DNA from: Adiantum capillus-veneris
Lineage: Eukaryota; Streptophyta; Polypodiopsida; Polypodiales; Pteridaceae
Reading direction: 5' to 3'
Length of the DNA: 64,000 nucleotides
Assembly (NCBI GenBank): GCA_014529385.2
Contig: CM043959.1
Span: 52,017,753 to 52,081,752 of the forward strand
The translations under genes and the position numbers were made by a program. Of the stretch, positions 51,850 to 63,678 are shown piece by piece. The first letter of the stretch is position 1. Every line of letters starts with the position of its first letter. The notes beneath the pieces are model-generated. The model was given only the letters and a program-made list of their open reading frames with translations. It did no database searches and was not told the DNA's origin.

Positions 51850-52060
51850 TTGTGAACAATCACGTCTTCTTCATGCAACTCATCATGCTTGTGAGAAATC
51901 ACACCTTGATCATGCAAATCATCATGCTCGTCATTGGCATCCAAATCATCATGCTTATCTTTGTCATCCAACTCATCATGCTTGTCATTCAAATCATCAT
52001 ACTTATCATCATCATTCAAATCATCATGCTTCTCACAATCATGCAAATCTTGTGTCATGC
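51850..52060 (-). repeat. His/Asp-rich short repeat array, second copy
   Basis: Minus strand reads DDLNDKHDELDDKDKHDDL-type units; DNA units ATCATGCTT(A/G)TC and ATCCAA(A/C)TCATC. Confidence 0.8.
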
Positions 52061-53915
52061 TTTGGAGAAGAAGAGACTATAAGAGTTTCCTTCTCCTGAA
52101 TCTCTTGCCTCTGTGCCGGCACTTGAGACAAGAGTCGCAAGAACACTTGCATGTGTCGGTCACGACATTCTTGTCTTGCCTTTCTTTCGGCTTCTCTTTC
52201 TGCTTTGTCTTCTGCGTGTCTGCGTTTCGTTTCTACCATTCTTTCTGCATTTCTTGCTTCGCGTTCTAAATTCTATTTCAGAAACAATTGCTCCAAAGCC
52301 TCCATAGGAGTTAGTGCAATCCTTGACGTAGACGGGGAAGGGTCAAAAAAACCTCCTGGTGGGGAAAATTCTTCTTCGCCTCTCTCATGCTCATCACCTC
52401 CAAGCGAAGTATCCATTTCGCTTCGAGTGATGACCATTCTGAAGTCGTGGGTTCTTGTGGATTCTTGTGGTCTTGGGTTCTTAAGTTCACAAGGAACTTG
52501 AGATTCTTGAGGTTCTTGAGGTTTTCTTTCTCTTGCAAACCGTGTTTGAGAAGGATCTTCTCTTCACCCGAGTTCTACTCCTTTTTGCGGGCGCACCCCT
52601 TGGCGGCCTTGCGCTCACACCAAGGTTGCTTTTTCCCACCTCACGTTGATTGGCCGGCCGCTAAGTGCACGGTCCACTCTCAATGAGTGAAAAGAGACAC
52701 AAGGGGAGGCTAGACAAGCCCTTCTTTCTTGGGATTCCTGTCACTCTTCCAAAAACACGATTAGGAATCGACACGCCCAAGCGAACTTGGGTTCGTGCGA
52801 CCGCAACAAGCAAAAAAAAAAATCTTGTGGTTCTTTCCTTGAGTGATACAGAACACTGCCAACGCTCTGATACCAATGTTAGGTGCAGCGGAATGATTGT
52901 TTGCGCTTTGCTCAATGATTGTATGATCGTCGACATCTCCGTCTTCGACATATTCCCCAGCAGTACCCCGTCGTCGTTGATATCGTCGTCCTTGACATAG
53001 ATCATCAGTACCTCAATACCCAACATCAATAGTACCAGTAGCCATTAGCATCAGCATCATTGTAGTAGCATTTGTGCAAGAATAAAGAAAGTACTTGCTC
53101 TAGCAACAGAGCAAGGGGGCCCTTGAGAGTTGGGACCCGACATACCTGTGTCGTCTCTATTTTCTCTCGTCTCTCTTTCTTTCAGTTCAATTCAGTTCTT
53201 TCAAGTGAAGTAAAGTGTCCCTTGTGTTTGTGTGCGAAGTACTAGATCTAAGCAAATCCCTATTCTCTTCCGTTGCACCTGACATTGGTATCAGAGCTAT
53301 GTGCGTACTTCAGCTTCGTGAACTCAAGGGAGGAAGCAGAAGAAGCCCAGAAGAATTAAGAACCTCAAGAACCAAGAACCATCAAGAACCCAAGTTGCAC
53401 CAAAGAACCCAAGGAACCTCTCTCAATTTTTTTTCGTGAAGAATCTTTTGAGTTCCGACCATGGACTTACCAGTTCCCATCTTCATTGCCAGGTCTTTCA
53501 AGGAAGATCGACATAAGATGCACGAAAACCCAGCATTCGCATGTAGCGTGCATCCATTTCCCTCGTCATTGAAGCTTTGAAAAGGACTCCGGAACCACAC
53601 CTCGGTCCATCAGCACCAGTACTGTTTTCACCACAGTCAATGTTCAGGGAACAGCTCTTGCTACAACAGCAGAGTCAGCACTATCTGGTATAGAGCCCAA
53701 GCTGATATTCGGCAATCGTAGTAAGGCTGGACAGTGACGCTTACACGGTGTTTGCATCGCCAGCAATACCCACAGCACCCGCAGTACCATCAGTCCCTGG
53801 TTTCGGAGGAATCTGCATTGGTTTGTGCATCCACAGCATCAGAAGCATTCATCAATCAACATCAGAAGTACAGATAGAAGTTTGACAGTTGTGTCTCACT
53901 TTTAACAGGGGGGGA

Positions 53916-55027
53916 TGTCATTTGCGCCACGTGTACACGCTTATACCATGGTTTAGCATCAATCATAGCCTAGCTTAGGACTGAGCCTGGCACTTTGTGA
54001 GCCTCTAGCAAGACGTGCATGCCCAAGCCGGTCATAATTGCACATCCTCTCTTGCACAGTCAATTAGCACGAGCATTTTCCAGAGCATAGAACCCTTTTT
54101 GCCAAAGTACACATTTTTCAGATATTTATTAATAAGTGACTTTTGTTAGAAAAGTAAGTAGGGCAAATTGCTAAAGAAATATAAAAGGAACCCCATGGTT
54201 ACTCAGTAGAAGGAGAAGGAGCTCAAGCAACTTTAAGTGCATCTTCTCAACAAGACCGGCAGGGTACCATCAGCGTTTTCAATCTTCATTACCCAACGTC
54301 AGTCAACGTTTTCAACAGATCAGCCAACGTTTTGCATTTTTGAGCTAGATCAGCGTGGCGTTTTTGCATTGCAGAACCACACCCTCAACAGTAGTTGCAG
54401 ATCAGCCCATAGCAATGCGACAGAAGCGGAATCCCTAGTGTTTTCAGTTTCAACCTTGACGCCGTCATCATCAATACCATCGTCGACGTCATCATCGTCA
54501 TCGTCGTCGACCTCCCGGTCTTCGGAAACAAAACCGTCGTCGACCTCCTGGTCTTCGGCAACAAGACCGCCGTCGACCTCCCGGTCTTCGGTAATAGAAC
54601 CGTCGTCGACTTCATCGTCTTTGACATAGACCTCATCATCGGCCTCACCATCGTCGACATAGTACCCGTCGTCGCCATCTCCGTCTTCGACATAGTCCTC
54701 AGCAGTACCTCGTCATCGTGGATATCGTCGTTCTCGACATAGATCATCAGTACCTCAATACCCAATATCAATAGTATCAGTACCCATTAGCATCAACATC
54801 ATTGTAGTAGCATTTGTGCAAGAATAAAGCAAGTACTTGCTCTGGCAACAGAGGAAGGGGGCCCTTGAGGGTTGAGATCCGACATCCCTGTGTCGTCTAA
54901 TTTCTCTCTCTTGCCTCTCTTTCTTTCAGTTCAATTCAATTCTTTCAAGTGAAATAAAGTGTCCCTTGTGTTTGTGTACGGAGTACTAGATTCGAGCAAA
55001 TTCTTATTCTCTTCCGTGCACCTGACA
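53916..55027 (+). repeat. 3' LTR of the small element
   Basis: 1112 bp, starting TGTCATTTGCGCCACGTG and ending CACCTGACA. It contains a (GTCGTC/ATCGTC)n-like trinucleotide-rich stretch at 54470-54740. Confidence 0.8.
54470..54740. repeat. Trinucleotide-rich stretch with CCGTCGTCGACCTC units
   Basis: A run of GTC/ATC triplets with three about 39-bp units containing CGACCTCC-GGTCTTCGG (54510, 54549, 54588). Open frames on both strands through it (Ser/Thr-rich) are repeat artefacts. Confidence 0.75.
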
Positions 55028-55578
55028 AGTGGGCGGCAAGTCACTTTCCAAAAAAAAAAAAAAGTGACCTGGACAAAACTCCATAAAACTCGGTGAGTTG
55101 AAAAGTGATGCTATGCAATCACATTCCAAGCGTCCCCGAGTGCAGTTCTCAAGCACAGATGCAATGCAAACACAAATTTCTCGCGGGAGAGCATTTGCTC
55201 TTTCCAAAAAACGCTTAAAAATATTCCACTATTAGAAAAAGCTTCTCAGAACCCATCTTTATTCTTGTGCTTGCGTCTTTATGCGTATTCCTTTTTCCAG
55301 TTCGGGTTTCCTGCCAAACCAACGGAATATTCAGCTCCCGTCACCCATCACGTGACGCATCAGGAATATCCGTTTTCCGGTCTCTCCTACCGAACTGACG
55401 GTACAACCCCTTCCCAATGCTTAATGTCACCCATCATATGACACATCAGAGTTGTTCGTTCCTAATGGCTTTAAATAATTCCCGTAGATCCAACGGTTCA
55501 AGTGCACACATTTAAATATCCTAATTTCAATAAAAAGAAATTACTCAGAAAAATAAGAAAATAGTCCATTTGGCAACA
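55028..55578 (-). repeat. Partial copia-family LTR fragment
   Basis: Aligns with 44836-45599 of the solo LTR in the same orientation (shared AAGTGGGCGG, GCGTCCC-G-TGCA, CATCAGGAATA-CC). It ends GGCAACA. The outer part is absent where the small element ends. Confidence 0.7.
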
Positions 55579-56034
55579 TCCCTCTGGCTTCTAAACAATT
55601 GTCCTCAACTGTAATGCTTGTACATATCCTTCCAGAATCTCGAGAGAAGATGCTAATTCAAACTTGGTCATCCACTGAGTACGTTTGACAAAGTTTGGCT
55701 ATGTATGACCATTTGTGGCTCAATTTCATGCAATTTGATGCTACAAATTGGGGCTTTTGCTCTTACATGCTTCTAAAGGCTGTGCATTAGCCTTATGTAT
55801 GTTCTGTGAAGCTAAAAACAACTAAATTTGTTGTTTTTGAGCACAAACTCGCTTGCTGAAATTTCCTGTGCATAAATTTCAGAAATTGTTTTTTGTGCCC
55901 AAATCGACCTATTTTGCCCCAAATTGCTCCTGTGACCATTTGGAGTTGTAGTGCACACCTCTGTAAGGCTATACTCCGTTTTTGCGCATTTTGCCCAAAA
56001 ATTCAACGTATTAGCCCTCTTATTCGTGCAACTA

Positions 56035-56830
56035 TGGCCTCATCTTCTTCGGATGTGAAGAATCTCTTCAAGATTAGGAGATTCGATGGAACAGGTTTCG
56101 ACCTTTGGAAAGACAAGATCCAGAGAATCCTATTTCTTAAGGATTGTGAAGGGGCACTTGAACAGGTAAAGCCACAGAATATGATGGATGAAGCATGGGT
56201 TAGCCTGAACAGGAAGGATGTTACATACATTAAAATGGCCATGACCGATGAGACAGTCATTGATATGAAAGGTCTCACAAGTGCTTTTGATGTGTGGGAG
56301 AAGTTAAAGCGAATGTATGAGAATACAACGCCTGTCAACCAAGTGCATTTGATGCGAAAACTTGTTGGCATGCAACTAGATGAGTCCAAGAGCGCTGCAG
56401 AGCACTTGTCGTTGTTCGCAAGTACTTTGTCGCAGTTACAGGATTCTGATTTGCCCCTTTTGATGATAAGCTGAAAGCTATCTTCTTTCTTATGACCTTA
56501 CCTGAGTCATGGGAAACATTGGTGGTTTCATTTTCAAATAACCCCAATTTGACCTTTGATGGTGTTAGGGGTTCTATCTTGAATGAGGAAATCAGGAGGA
56601 AAGCAAGTGGAGAGGCAGGCAGCTCTGCCAACATGGTTAGAGGCAGGACAGAAAAGAAGAATGTATATGCACAAAGGAGTGAGAGTAAGAGTAAGGAAAG
56701 GGGAAATGCCAGCAAAGGCAAGGGTGATGTGACTTGCTATTAGTGTGGCAGGAAAGGTCACAAGAAACCCGATTGCAGGTACTATAAAGCCGAGTTAGAA
56801 CGGAAAAAGAATGGCGGAGACAAAAAGAAA
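56035..56830 (+). pseudogene. Copia gag region (fossil)
   Basis: Gag-type text near KIRRFDGTGFDLWKDKIQRIL, YIKMAMTDETVIDM and HLMRKLVGMQLDESKS. A CCHC knuckle region (GRKGHKKPDC) lies at about 56745-56780, followed by a Lys/Glu-rich linker. Gag would form the virus-like particle shell. Broken. Confidence 0.8.
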
Positions 56831-56890
56831 GAGAAGAAGGAAGTCAAGACAGATGCACAGGATAGCTCAAAGGACAAAGAGAAGGCCAAT

Positions 56891-58250
56891 GTGGCTTCTA
56901 GTGTTGTGATAGAGGAGCTGTCAGATGTAGAGGACATCTTGTGTGCCACTTTGTCAGATGATGATGCTTATGACTTTGATGTCTCTCTTAATGTTCATTC
57001 ACAGGACATGCAGATCACCAAGAGTGATCTTATTGATGCTTTGTTGACTGTCAATGATGCATTATCCCAGACTTGGATTGTTGATTCCGGTGCTTCATTT
57101 CATGTGACTCCTATCAAGGAGTGTTTCTCTACTTTTGATGCAGGCAAGCGTGGCCATGTATACCTTGGAAACAATCATGCATGTTCCACTGAGGGTATTG
57201 GCACTGTGAATCTCTCCATAGATGGCACAAATGAGCTTGTCTTGCATGATGTTAGATATGTGCCGGGAATCAAGAAGAGTCTACTTTCTATTGGTCAGAT
57301 GGATATGCATGGTTACAGCATCTTGTTTGAGAGAGGATCATGGAAAATGACTAAAGGCTCAAGGCTGATTGTAAAGGACACAAAGAAAGGGACACTTTAC
57401 TACATGCATGGAAAGGCCGTGTTGGGCAAGTTTATTGCATTGGCTGAAATTAACTCTCACATGGAGTTGTGGCACAAGAGGCTTGGCCATATGAGCCAAA
57501 AGGGCCTTTCTAAACTTTGTACTTTGAACAAGCTTGATGCTAAAGGCACAAACCTTGACTTTTGTAATGAATGTCAATATGGCAAGCAAGTAAAGCGTTC
57601 TTATTACTCTGGTGTCTCTCGTAAATCTTGTGTGCTTGATCTTGTACATTCTGATGTATGTAGCATGCCTACTAAGTCTATGGGAGGTGCATGCTATTTT
57701 GTCTCCTTTGTTGATGATCATTCTAGAAAAACTTGGGTTTATTTGCTTAAATCTAAGGATGAAGCCTTTGCTGCGTTTAAGAGATTTCATGCATTTGTGA
57801 CCACCCAAACAGGTAGAAAGCTAGAATGATTGCGTATGGACAATAGGGGGGAGTTCACAAGTGCTGAATTTAACAAATTTTGTGAAAATTTGGACATTAA
57901 GAGGAAGCTTACTGTGCCATACAGCCCCTCTTCTAATGGTGTGGCTGAAAGATTCAATAGGACACTTTGTGAGAGGGTGAGATGCATGTTGTCCACAGCT
58001 AATCTCTCTCATGGATTTTGGGGAGAAGCTTTGAAAACTGCAGTGCATATATGCAATCGATCCCCTCACATGTCTTTGAAAGGTGACATTCCTAAAGAGA
58101 TTTGGTCTGGCAAGCCTGCTTCATATGATCACTTACGCATTTTTGGTTGCGAGGCTTTTGTGCATGTCAGACCCGAGTTGAGGAGTCAACTAGATGTCAA
58201 ATCCATTAAAGGCCTTTTCATGGGATATGGTGAAGAAGGCGAAATGGGTT
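56891..58250 (+). pseudogene. Copia protease and integrase region (fossil)
   Basis: Protease context WIVDSGASFHVTP (near 57075), a VLHDVRYVPGIKKSLLSIGQ block, then the integrase zinc finger (LWHKRLGHMSQKGL and DFCNECQYGK). The integrase core follows (LVHSDVC, YFVSFVDDHSRKTWVYLLK, SSNGVAERFNRTL). Broken. Confidence 0.85.
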
Positions 58251-58699
58251 ACAGGATTTGGTTACCTCAGCTCAAAAGGGTTGTACGCAGCCGGGATGTT
58301 GTTTTTAATGAGGGAAGGCTGCTTCAAAACAATTGTGCCTCAAAGCATGACCATAAAAGGGTCAAATTTCAGCATGACCAAACACTTGTTAGGCCTATTT
58401 TTGACCCTCAGGATGCACCACATATGGCTGAAAATGTAGATGATCCAGTGGTGTTTGAGCCGGATGATGTTAGACAGCAAATTGAGGCTCCTGAAGGACA
58501 TTTGCAGCCACGAAACAATGCTGAAAATGGTGCTCAAAATGATGTACAGCAGCCCATTGTTGATGATTTTATTATGCCACCTGATGTAGACCCATTACTG
58601 GATAATGTGGATCATTGGGTGAGGCGGTCTACTCGTCCAAGATGGACTGTCAGTAGATATGATCCCTCTTTGCATTACATTATGTTGACAGATAAGGGA

Positions 58700-60230
58700 G
58701 AGCCTCTTACGTATAAAGAGGCAAAGACATGTGAGTCAAGCAGTAAGTGGGAGCTTGCAATGCAAGAGGAAATGAAATCCTTGTATGCAAATGATACTTG
58801 GGATCTTGTGCCATTGCCTAAAGGGAGAAAGGCTCTTCCTAACAAATGGGTATACAAGATTAAGATTGTGGATGAAAAACCCAACTACAAGGCAAGATTG
58901 GTTGCAAAAGGATATGCAGAGAAAGAAGGAATTGATTTTCAAGAAATCTTTTCTCCCGTTGAAAAGCTTACAACTTTACGTGTCCTTTTTGCTCTCGTTG
59001 CGGTGCTTGATTTGGAATTGAATCAAATGGATGTAAAGACAGCGTTTTTGCATGGTGACATTGAAGAGGACATATACATGAAACAACCTGAAGGTTTTGT
59101 AGTTCCTACACGTGAGGAACTTGTATGCAAACTAAAAAGGGCTCTGTATGGTTTGAGACAATCATCACGGCAGTGGTATAAGAAGTTTGACACTTTTATG
59201 CTGGCTCAAGGCTTCAAACGCAGCCATGCAGATCATTGTTTGTATACGAAAAGGGATGAAGATGGTAGTCCCGTCATACTTGTTCTCTATGTTGACGACA
59301 TGCTGCTTGCCGGGAAACATAAGACTAGTCTTGATGCTCTGAAACGTAAGCTAAATTCAACATTTGCTATGAAGGATTTGGGTGATGCAAAGCATATTTT
59401 GGGCTAGAAGAGATAGAAAGCTGAAATTGTTGTTTTTATCTCAAGAAAGGTACATTGCAAAAGTACTTGACAGGCTTAATATGGCTGATGCTAAGCCTCT
59501 TGGAGTACTTGTACCTCCATACACTAAGCTTAGCAAAGCAGATTGCCCAAAGGATAAGGTGGCATTGAAAGCAATGAAGGGAATCCCTTATGCATCAGCT
59601 TGTGGTTCTCTTATGTATGCTATGGTTGCCACTCGTCCCGACATTGCTTATGCAGTGGGAGTTGTTAGTCGATACATGTCGAATCCTGGCAAAGCGCATT
59701 GGGAAGCTGTCAAATGCATTCTGAGATATTTGAAAGGTACACAATCAAAGTGTGTCTGTTATGGCAAAAGTGACTTAAAGTTGCAGGGATATTGTGATGC
59801 AGACATGGTAGGTGACATGGATACCAGGAAATCTACCAGTGGATATGTATTTGCCATTGTTGGTGGTGCAGTCTCTTGGTGTTCTAGGTTACAGAAAATT
59901 GTGGCATTGAGTACTACTAAGGCTGAATATATTTCAGCCACAGAGGCTTCAAAAGAGGCCATTTGGTTGGGCAGACTTGCAAAAGAACTTAGCATGCCTG
60001 CTCATACACCCGTGTTGGGTTGTGATAGCCAGAGTGCTGTCTATTTAGCCAAAAATGCCATGTTTCATGCGCGTACCAAACACATCGATGTGTGGTACCA
60101 CTTCATACGATAGGTATTGGAGGATGGTCTAGTCAGCTTGACTAAGATCCATACACAAGATAACCCTGCAGATGTTCTCACCAAGAGTCTTGCTAAGGCT
60201 CAACATGAGCATTGCATACAACTGGTGGGA
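58700..60230 (+). pseudogene. Copia reverse transcriptase and RNase H region (fossil)
   Basis: RT context: WELAMQEEMKSLYANDTWDL, NQMDVKTAFLHGDIEEDIYM, LYGLRQSSRQWYKKFD and VILVLYVDDMLLAG (about 59270). RNase H context: GSLMYAMVATRPDIAYAVG, GYCDADMVGDMDTRKSTSGY and STTKAEYISATEASKEAIWL. Broken, with an intervening break between RT and RNase H parts. Confidence 0.85.
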
Positions 60231-60274
60231 GTTGGTTAGCTTAAAGGCGTCATTTATGCCTTTAAGTGGGAGGT

Positions 60275-61779
60275 TGTTGGGTTAAAGGCCTAAATAACCC
60301 CTTTTTGTACATTTTTATACTTTGTCCAGGTTCATATTAAACCTGGACACATTCTTTAAAGGTCACTTATAATAAAGTGGGAAAACCCAAAACTCACTTA
60401 TTGAGTTTTCCCCAAAAACATGAGCTCTCTCTCTCTCTCCCTCTTCGTTCTGCAAGCGCTTCCCTTCTGCAGCACAGTGCCTCCGTTTCAAGCCTCAAGG
60501 CCTGCACATCTTCGCGTGCTCTATCACTTGCACACACCACCGCGCGCTCATCAAGGGTTACACACCTTGAGTTTGGGAGTAGACCCACGGATCAGAGAGT
60601 GGTAGACTCTCGAATTGGGATCCGGAAGTTGAGATTCCCAAGGAAGGACTCCATGTCCAAGAAAGCAATGTTATTATGCAGGAAGAGGACTCTAGAAACA
60701 CAGTCGGAAAAGAGTTGCAAGGATGTCATGCCCTAAGTCTGGAAGATGAGATTCAGAGGCGAGAACCGGGATTCGGAGTAAGGAGCGAAAGTTCCTTGGA
60801 ATAGGATTCAGCCGTAGGGATGGGAAGCTGAGGCTTCCGGGAACCATCAAATCTTATTCTAGAACGAGCATGGTAATACGTTCGATTCAAGTGCTTGTAT
60901 AGACTTCTCCCCGGTAATAAAGATATTTTTAGGGGAGGGAGAGGGGGCAACCCATCTTCTGGTCCCCAGTACTGTGTCGATCTCGTTCTTCTCATTCTCT
61001 CTGTTTCTCTCTAAATTCTCTGGCTTCACAAATGGTGACGTGGCAAACCCTAACACACACACACACACACCCTCCCTTGGCATGGGACAGTCCTTGGCAG
61101 GCAGAAAAAAAAGATGACGTGGATGCAGGCTGTACGGATCCCGCAAACTGCGAAGAGTATGACACATGGCAGCAGTACAGAATCCCATGATTTCCGGCAC
61201 AATCAACGTTCAGCTTTTGGCAGCTTTTTGGCTACGCAATTGAGAGTGGGAGAGAGACAGACTCTTGCTTTTTCTACGCAAGCTTCAGAGAGAGCTCTTC
61301 TGCTTTATATTAAAAGCTATTTTTATGGATAGCTTTTTGGACTTCCTTTATTTGACAAGCAAGAGAGAGAAAGAGCCTTTGCTTTATTATTGGGGCTTTT
61401 GATTTTCAGCTTTTGGGCTCTGCTTTTGGCATCCCTTGTACTCTTTAAATAAGGGGGTAGGCCACTCACAACTCAGAGCATTTGGACGCAGAGTCTGAGT
61501 GTGAGCGCCTGCCCGCACTCCTGTACTTTCAACACAGATTAATACAAAAAGAAATACCGAAAGGAGTGCCAGTCTTTGGGGCCAATATCTCTACGCACGG
61601 AACTCCGCCGGGCCAGTGTCAAATCAATTATAAACCGTGAACTGTTTTGAAGTGTTTATTTGTGTTGTCGCAGTAGAATTCTCGACTTGGAGTGTCCAAG
61701 TTGGAGTGTCCAAGTCTATTACATAAATTCTATTTATCGAAGTATATTTTACATTGTTATGCGCTTCCGTTTGTGACAC
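60275..61779 (+). repeat. Copia 3' LTR with an internal insertion
   Basis: Starts TGTTGGGTTAAAGGCC directly after the polypurine run AAGTGGGAGGT, and ends CGTTTGTGACA. About 60600-61030 and 61720-61779 match the solo LTR at 43468-45599 in reverse complement. The stretch between is an added block. Confidence 0.75.
61031..61720. mobile_element. Unassigned insertion of about 690 bp in the copia LTR
   Basis: Absent from the related solo LTR. It carries an (AC)n run (61053-61072), a TATA-like CTTTAAATAAG at about 61444, and a 3' part with AGTGCCAGTCTTTGGGG and duplicated GACTTGGAGTGTCCAAG. The TATA-like box and downstream layout suggest another LTR-type promoter, but termini and duplication are unclear. 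Confidence 0.4.
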
Positions 61780-61793
61780 AGACCCCATCCGAT

Positions 61794-63000
61794 GTCACGT
61801 GACACATCCAACCCTATGTGTCTGTGGACAAGCTACAGCACGACAAGGGTTCAGTCAGTCCATCCAGTCTAGATTTAGGAAGTGATCTGGCACTTTTGTG
61901 AGTCTGTTCGCAGACCGTACACTTAGTGTAGATGCATATCCTCTGGATGCTCATAGCATTATCATAAGCATTCCCATCAGAATCCTTCAGGGGAATTTTC
62001 CAGTGCATTGAGCCTATTTTCCCTATTTTTGACATTTTTAACTTATTATTTTTAAGTGACTTTTGTTGGAAAGTAGGTAGGGCAAATTGAGTAAGTTTGT
62101 ATATAAGCAAACCTAGACTAGCACTAATTGGCAGAAGAGGCAGCACGAGCACCATTGCTGAACAGGCAACTTCTCAACAGAACCCCAAGCCCTAGCATTT
62201 TTGCTCCTCCACAACAACCACCTAGCGTTTTTGGACCAAATCAGCCAGCGTTTTTGCTTCTTGCAGATCCCTGGCGACAGAAGACTCAACAAGAGACCTA
62301 GCGTTTGCAGTTGCAGGCCATCCGGCGACAGCAGAACCATTTTCAGCACTAGCGTTTTTTATTTGCAGATCAGCCCCAGCGTTTTGTAGATTCTTCGCGA
62401 CGGAATCCCCAAAAGCATCAGCGTTTTCAGTTTTCAGCAGTCATACATCGCAGATCAAGCACCAAACCTCGTTGACCTCACCTTCCCATAGCAGTTCCTC
62501 GCCACACGGTCAGATCCAGCGTAGTTTGCAGATTCAGCCCGGAAAACACAAATTTCAGCATCTACGTTTTCAGCGCGAGGTCGTCACATCGTCGCCATAG
62601 ACATCGTCCCCGTCATAGAGTCAGAATTCAGCAAATAGAAGATTTGCAGATTTCAGCCATTAGCATTTCCAGATTTCAGCCCGTCTCATCGTCGTCGACA
62701 TGGTCGGCAAGTCCAAGCATTGTAGAGATTTGAGCAATCATAAGTAGACCGCTCTCGCCATCGAGAGTGGGGCCTTCGGAGGAGGGTTTTACAACGTCTC
62801 TGGTGTCGTATTCACTTCTCTCTCTATATCTCAATCTCATGCACTTTCACGCATAGTGTCCATCCACTTGTTTGTGATCATTGCACTCTCTCACTAAGAA
62901 CAGAAGGCTCTCCCTTCCATAAGAACAAAAGGAACCTTGAGCACAGTTCGGAGCACTCATCTTGAGCAAAGCTCAAATATTCATTCCGCTGCACCTTACA
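61794..63000 (+). repeat. 5' LTR of the 61794 element
   Basis: 1207 bp, TGTCACGTGACACATCC to CGCTGCACCTTACA. The 3' partner begins at 63875 (TGTCATGTGACACATCC). Confidence 0.9.
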
Positions 63001-63487
63001 TTGGTATCACAGTTATGGCAGTGTTCTGTATCACTTAAGGAAAGAACCACAAGAATCACAAGAATTTTTTGCTTGTTGCGGTCACACGAACCCAAGTTCG
63101 CTTGGGCGTGTTGATTCCTAATCGTGTTTTTGAAGAGTGACAGGAATCCCAAGAAAGAAGGGCTTGTCCAGCTTCCGCTTGTGCCTCTTTTCACTCATTG
63201 AGAGCGGACCGTGCACTTAGCGGCCGGCAATCAACCTGAGGTGGGAAAAAGCAACCTTGGTGTGAGCGCAAGGCCGCTAAGGGGTGCGCCCGCGGAAAAG
63301 AGCAGAACTCGAGTGAAGAGAAGATCCTTCTCAAACACAGATTGCAAGCGAAAGGAAACCTCAAGAACCCAAGTTCCTCGTGAACTTAAGAACCCAAGAC
63401 CACAAGAACCCACACGAACCCAAGACTTCAGTGGATGGTCATCACTCGAAGCGGAATGGATACTTCGCTTGGAGGTGATGAGCATGA

Positions 63488-63678
63488 GTTCCTTCGATGC
63501 TTCAACTTCATGCAAATCATCATGCTTGTGAGAAATCACATCTTGATCATGCAAATCATCATGATTGTCATTGTCATCCAAATCATCATGCTTATCATTA
63601 TCATTCAAATCATCATCATGCAAATCATGTGTGTCATGCTTTGGAGAAGTAGAGACGAAGTTGAAGCATCGAAGGAAC
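63488..63678. repeat. 22-bp perfect inverted repeat around the His/Asp-rich array
   Basis: The arm at 63488-63509 (core TTCGATGCTTCAACTTC) is repeated exactly in reverse complement at 63657-63678. The arms bracket a 147-bp block holding the short-repeat array of the family. Confidence 0.9.

Larger units (their letters stand above)
49798..52914 (-). mobile_element. Second member of the 38155 LTR family (fossil), partial
   Basis: Minus-strand element. LTR 49798-50935 (minus: TGTCACGTGACACATCC to CGCTGCACCTAACA) with a polypurine run just inside it. The interior (50936-52876) has gag-type text (minus) and the His/Asp-rich array. A Met-tRNA-type primer site, TTGGTATCAGAGC (minus), lies at 52864-52876. 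Only the first about 38 bases of the second LTR (52877-52914) are present, where another LTR begins. Broken, several breaks, no RT visible. Confidence 0.75.
52915..55027 (+). mobile_element. Small LTR element with a 631-bp interior (fossil)
   Basis: Plus-strand element of another family. The first LTR is partial and ends CACCTGACA at 53284. A primer site TTGGTATCAGAGC follows (53285-53297). The interior is 53285-53915, with the polypurine run ACAGGGGGGGA before the second LTR (53916-55027). The two LTRs agree closely over the last 370 bp. The interior has no gag or pol, so it is a non-autonomous, TRIM/LARD-like element. The left part of the first LTR is absent where it meets the 49798 element. 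Confidence 0.75.
55579..61779 (+). mobile_element. Ty1/copia LTR retrotransposon fossil with one LTR
   Basis: Plus-strand copia element with gag, protease, integrase, RT and RNase H in Ty1/copia order (integrase before RT), then a polypurine run and the 3' LTR (60275-61779). No 5' LTR or primer site was found upstream; 55579-56030 shows no recognised feature. It is broken, with roughly five breaks, and looks moderately old. Coding similarity to active-type plant copia proteins remains strong. Confidence 0.85.

Noticed and set aside
54237-54771. 130- and 128-codon frames (Ser/Thr-rich) in the small LTR element
   Set aside because: Both strands are open through the same GTC/ATC triplet stretch inside an LTR; no gene is supported.
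61114-61332. 72-codon frame near the (AC)n in the copia LTR
   Set aside because: No domain and no conservation context; it lies within a probable LTR-type insertion.
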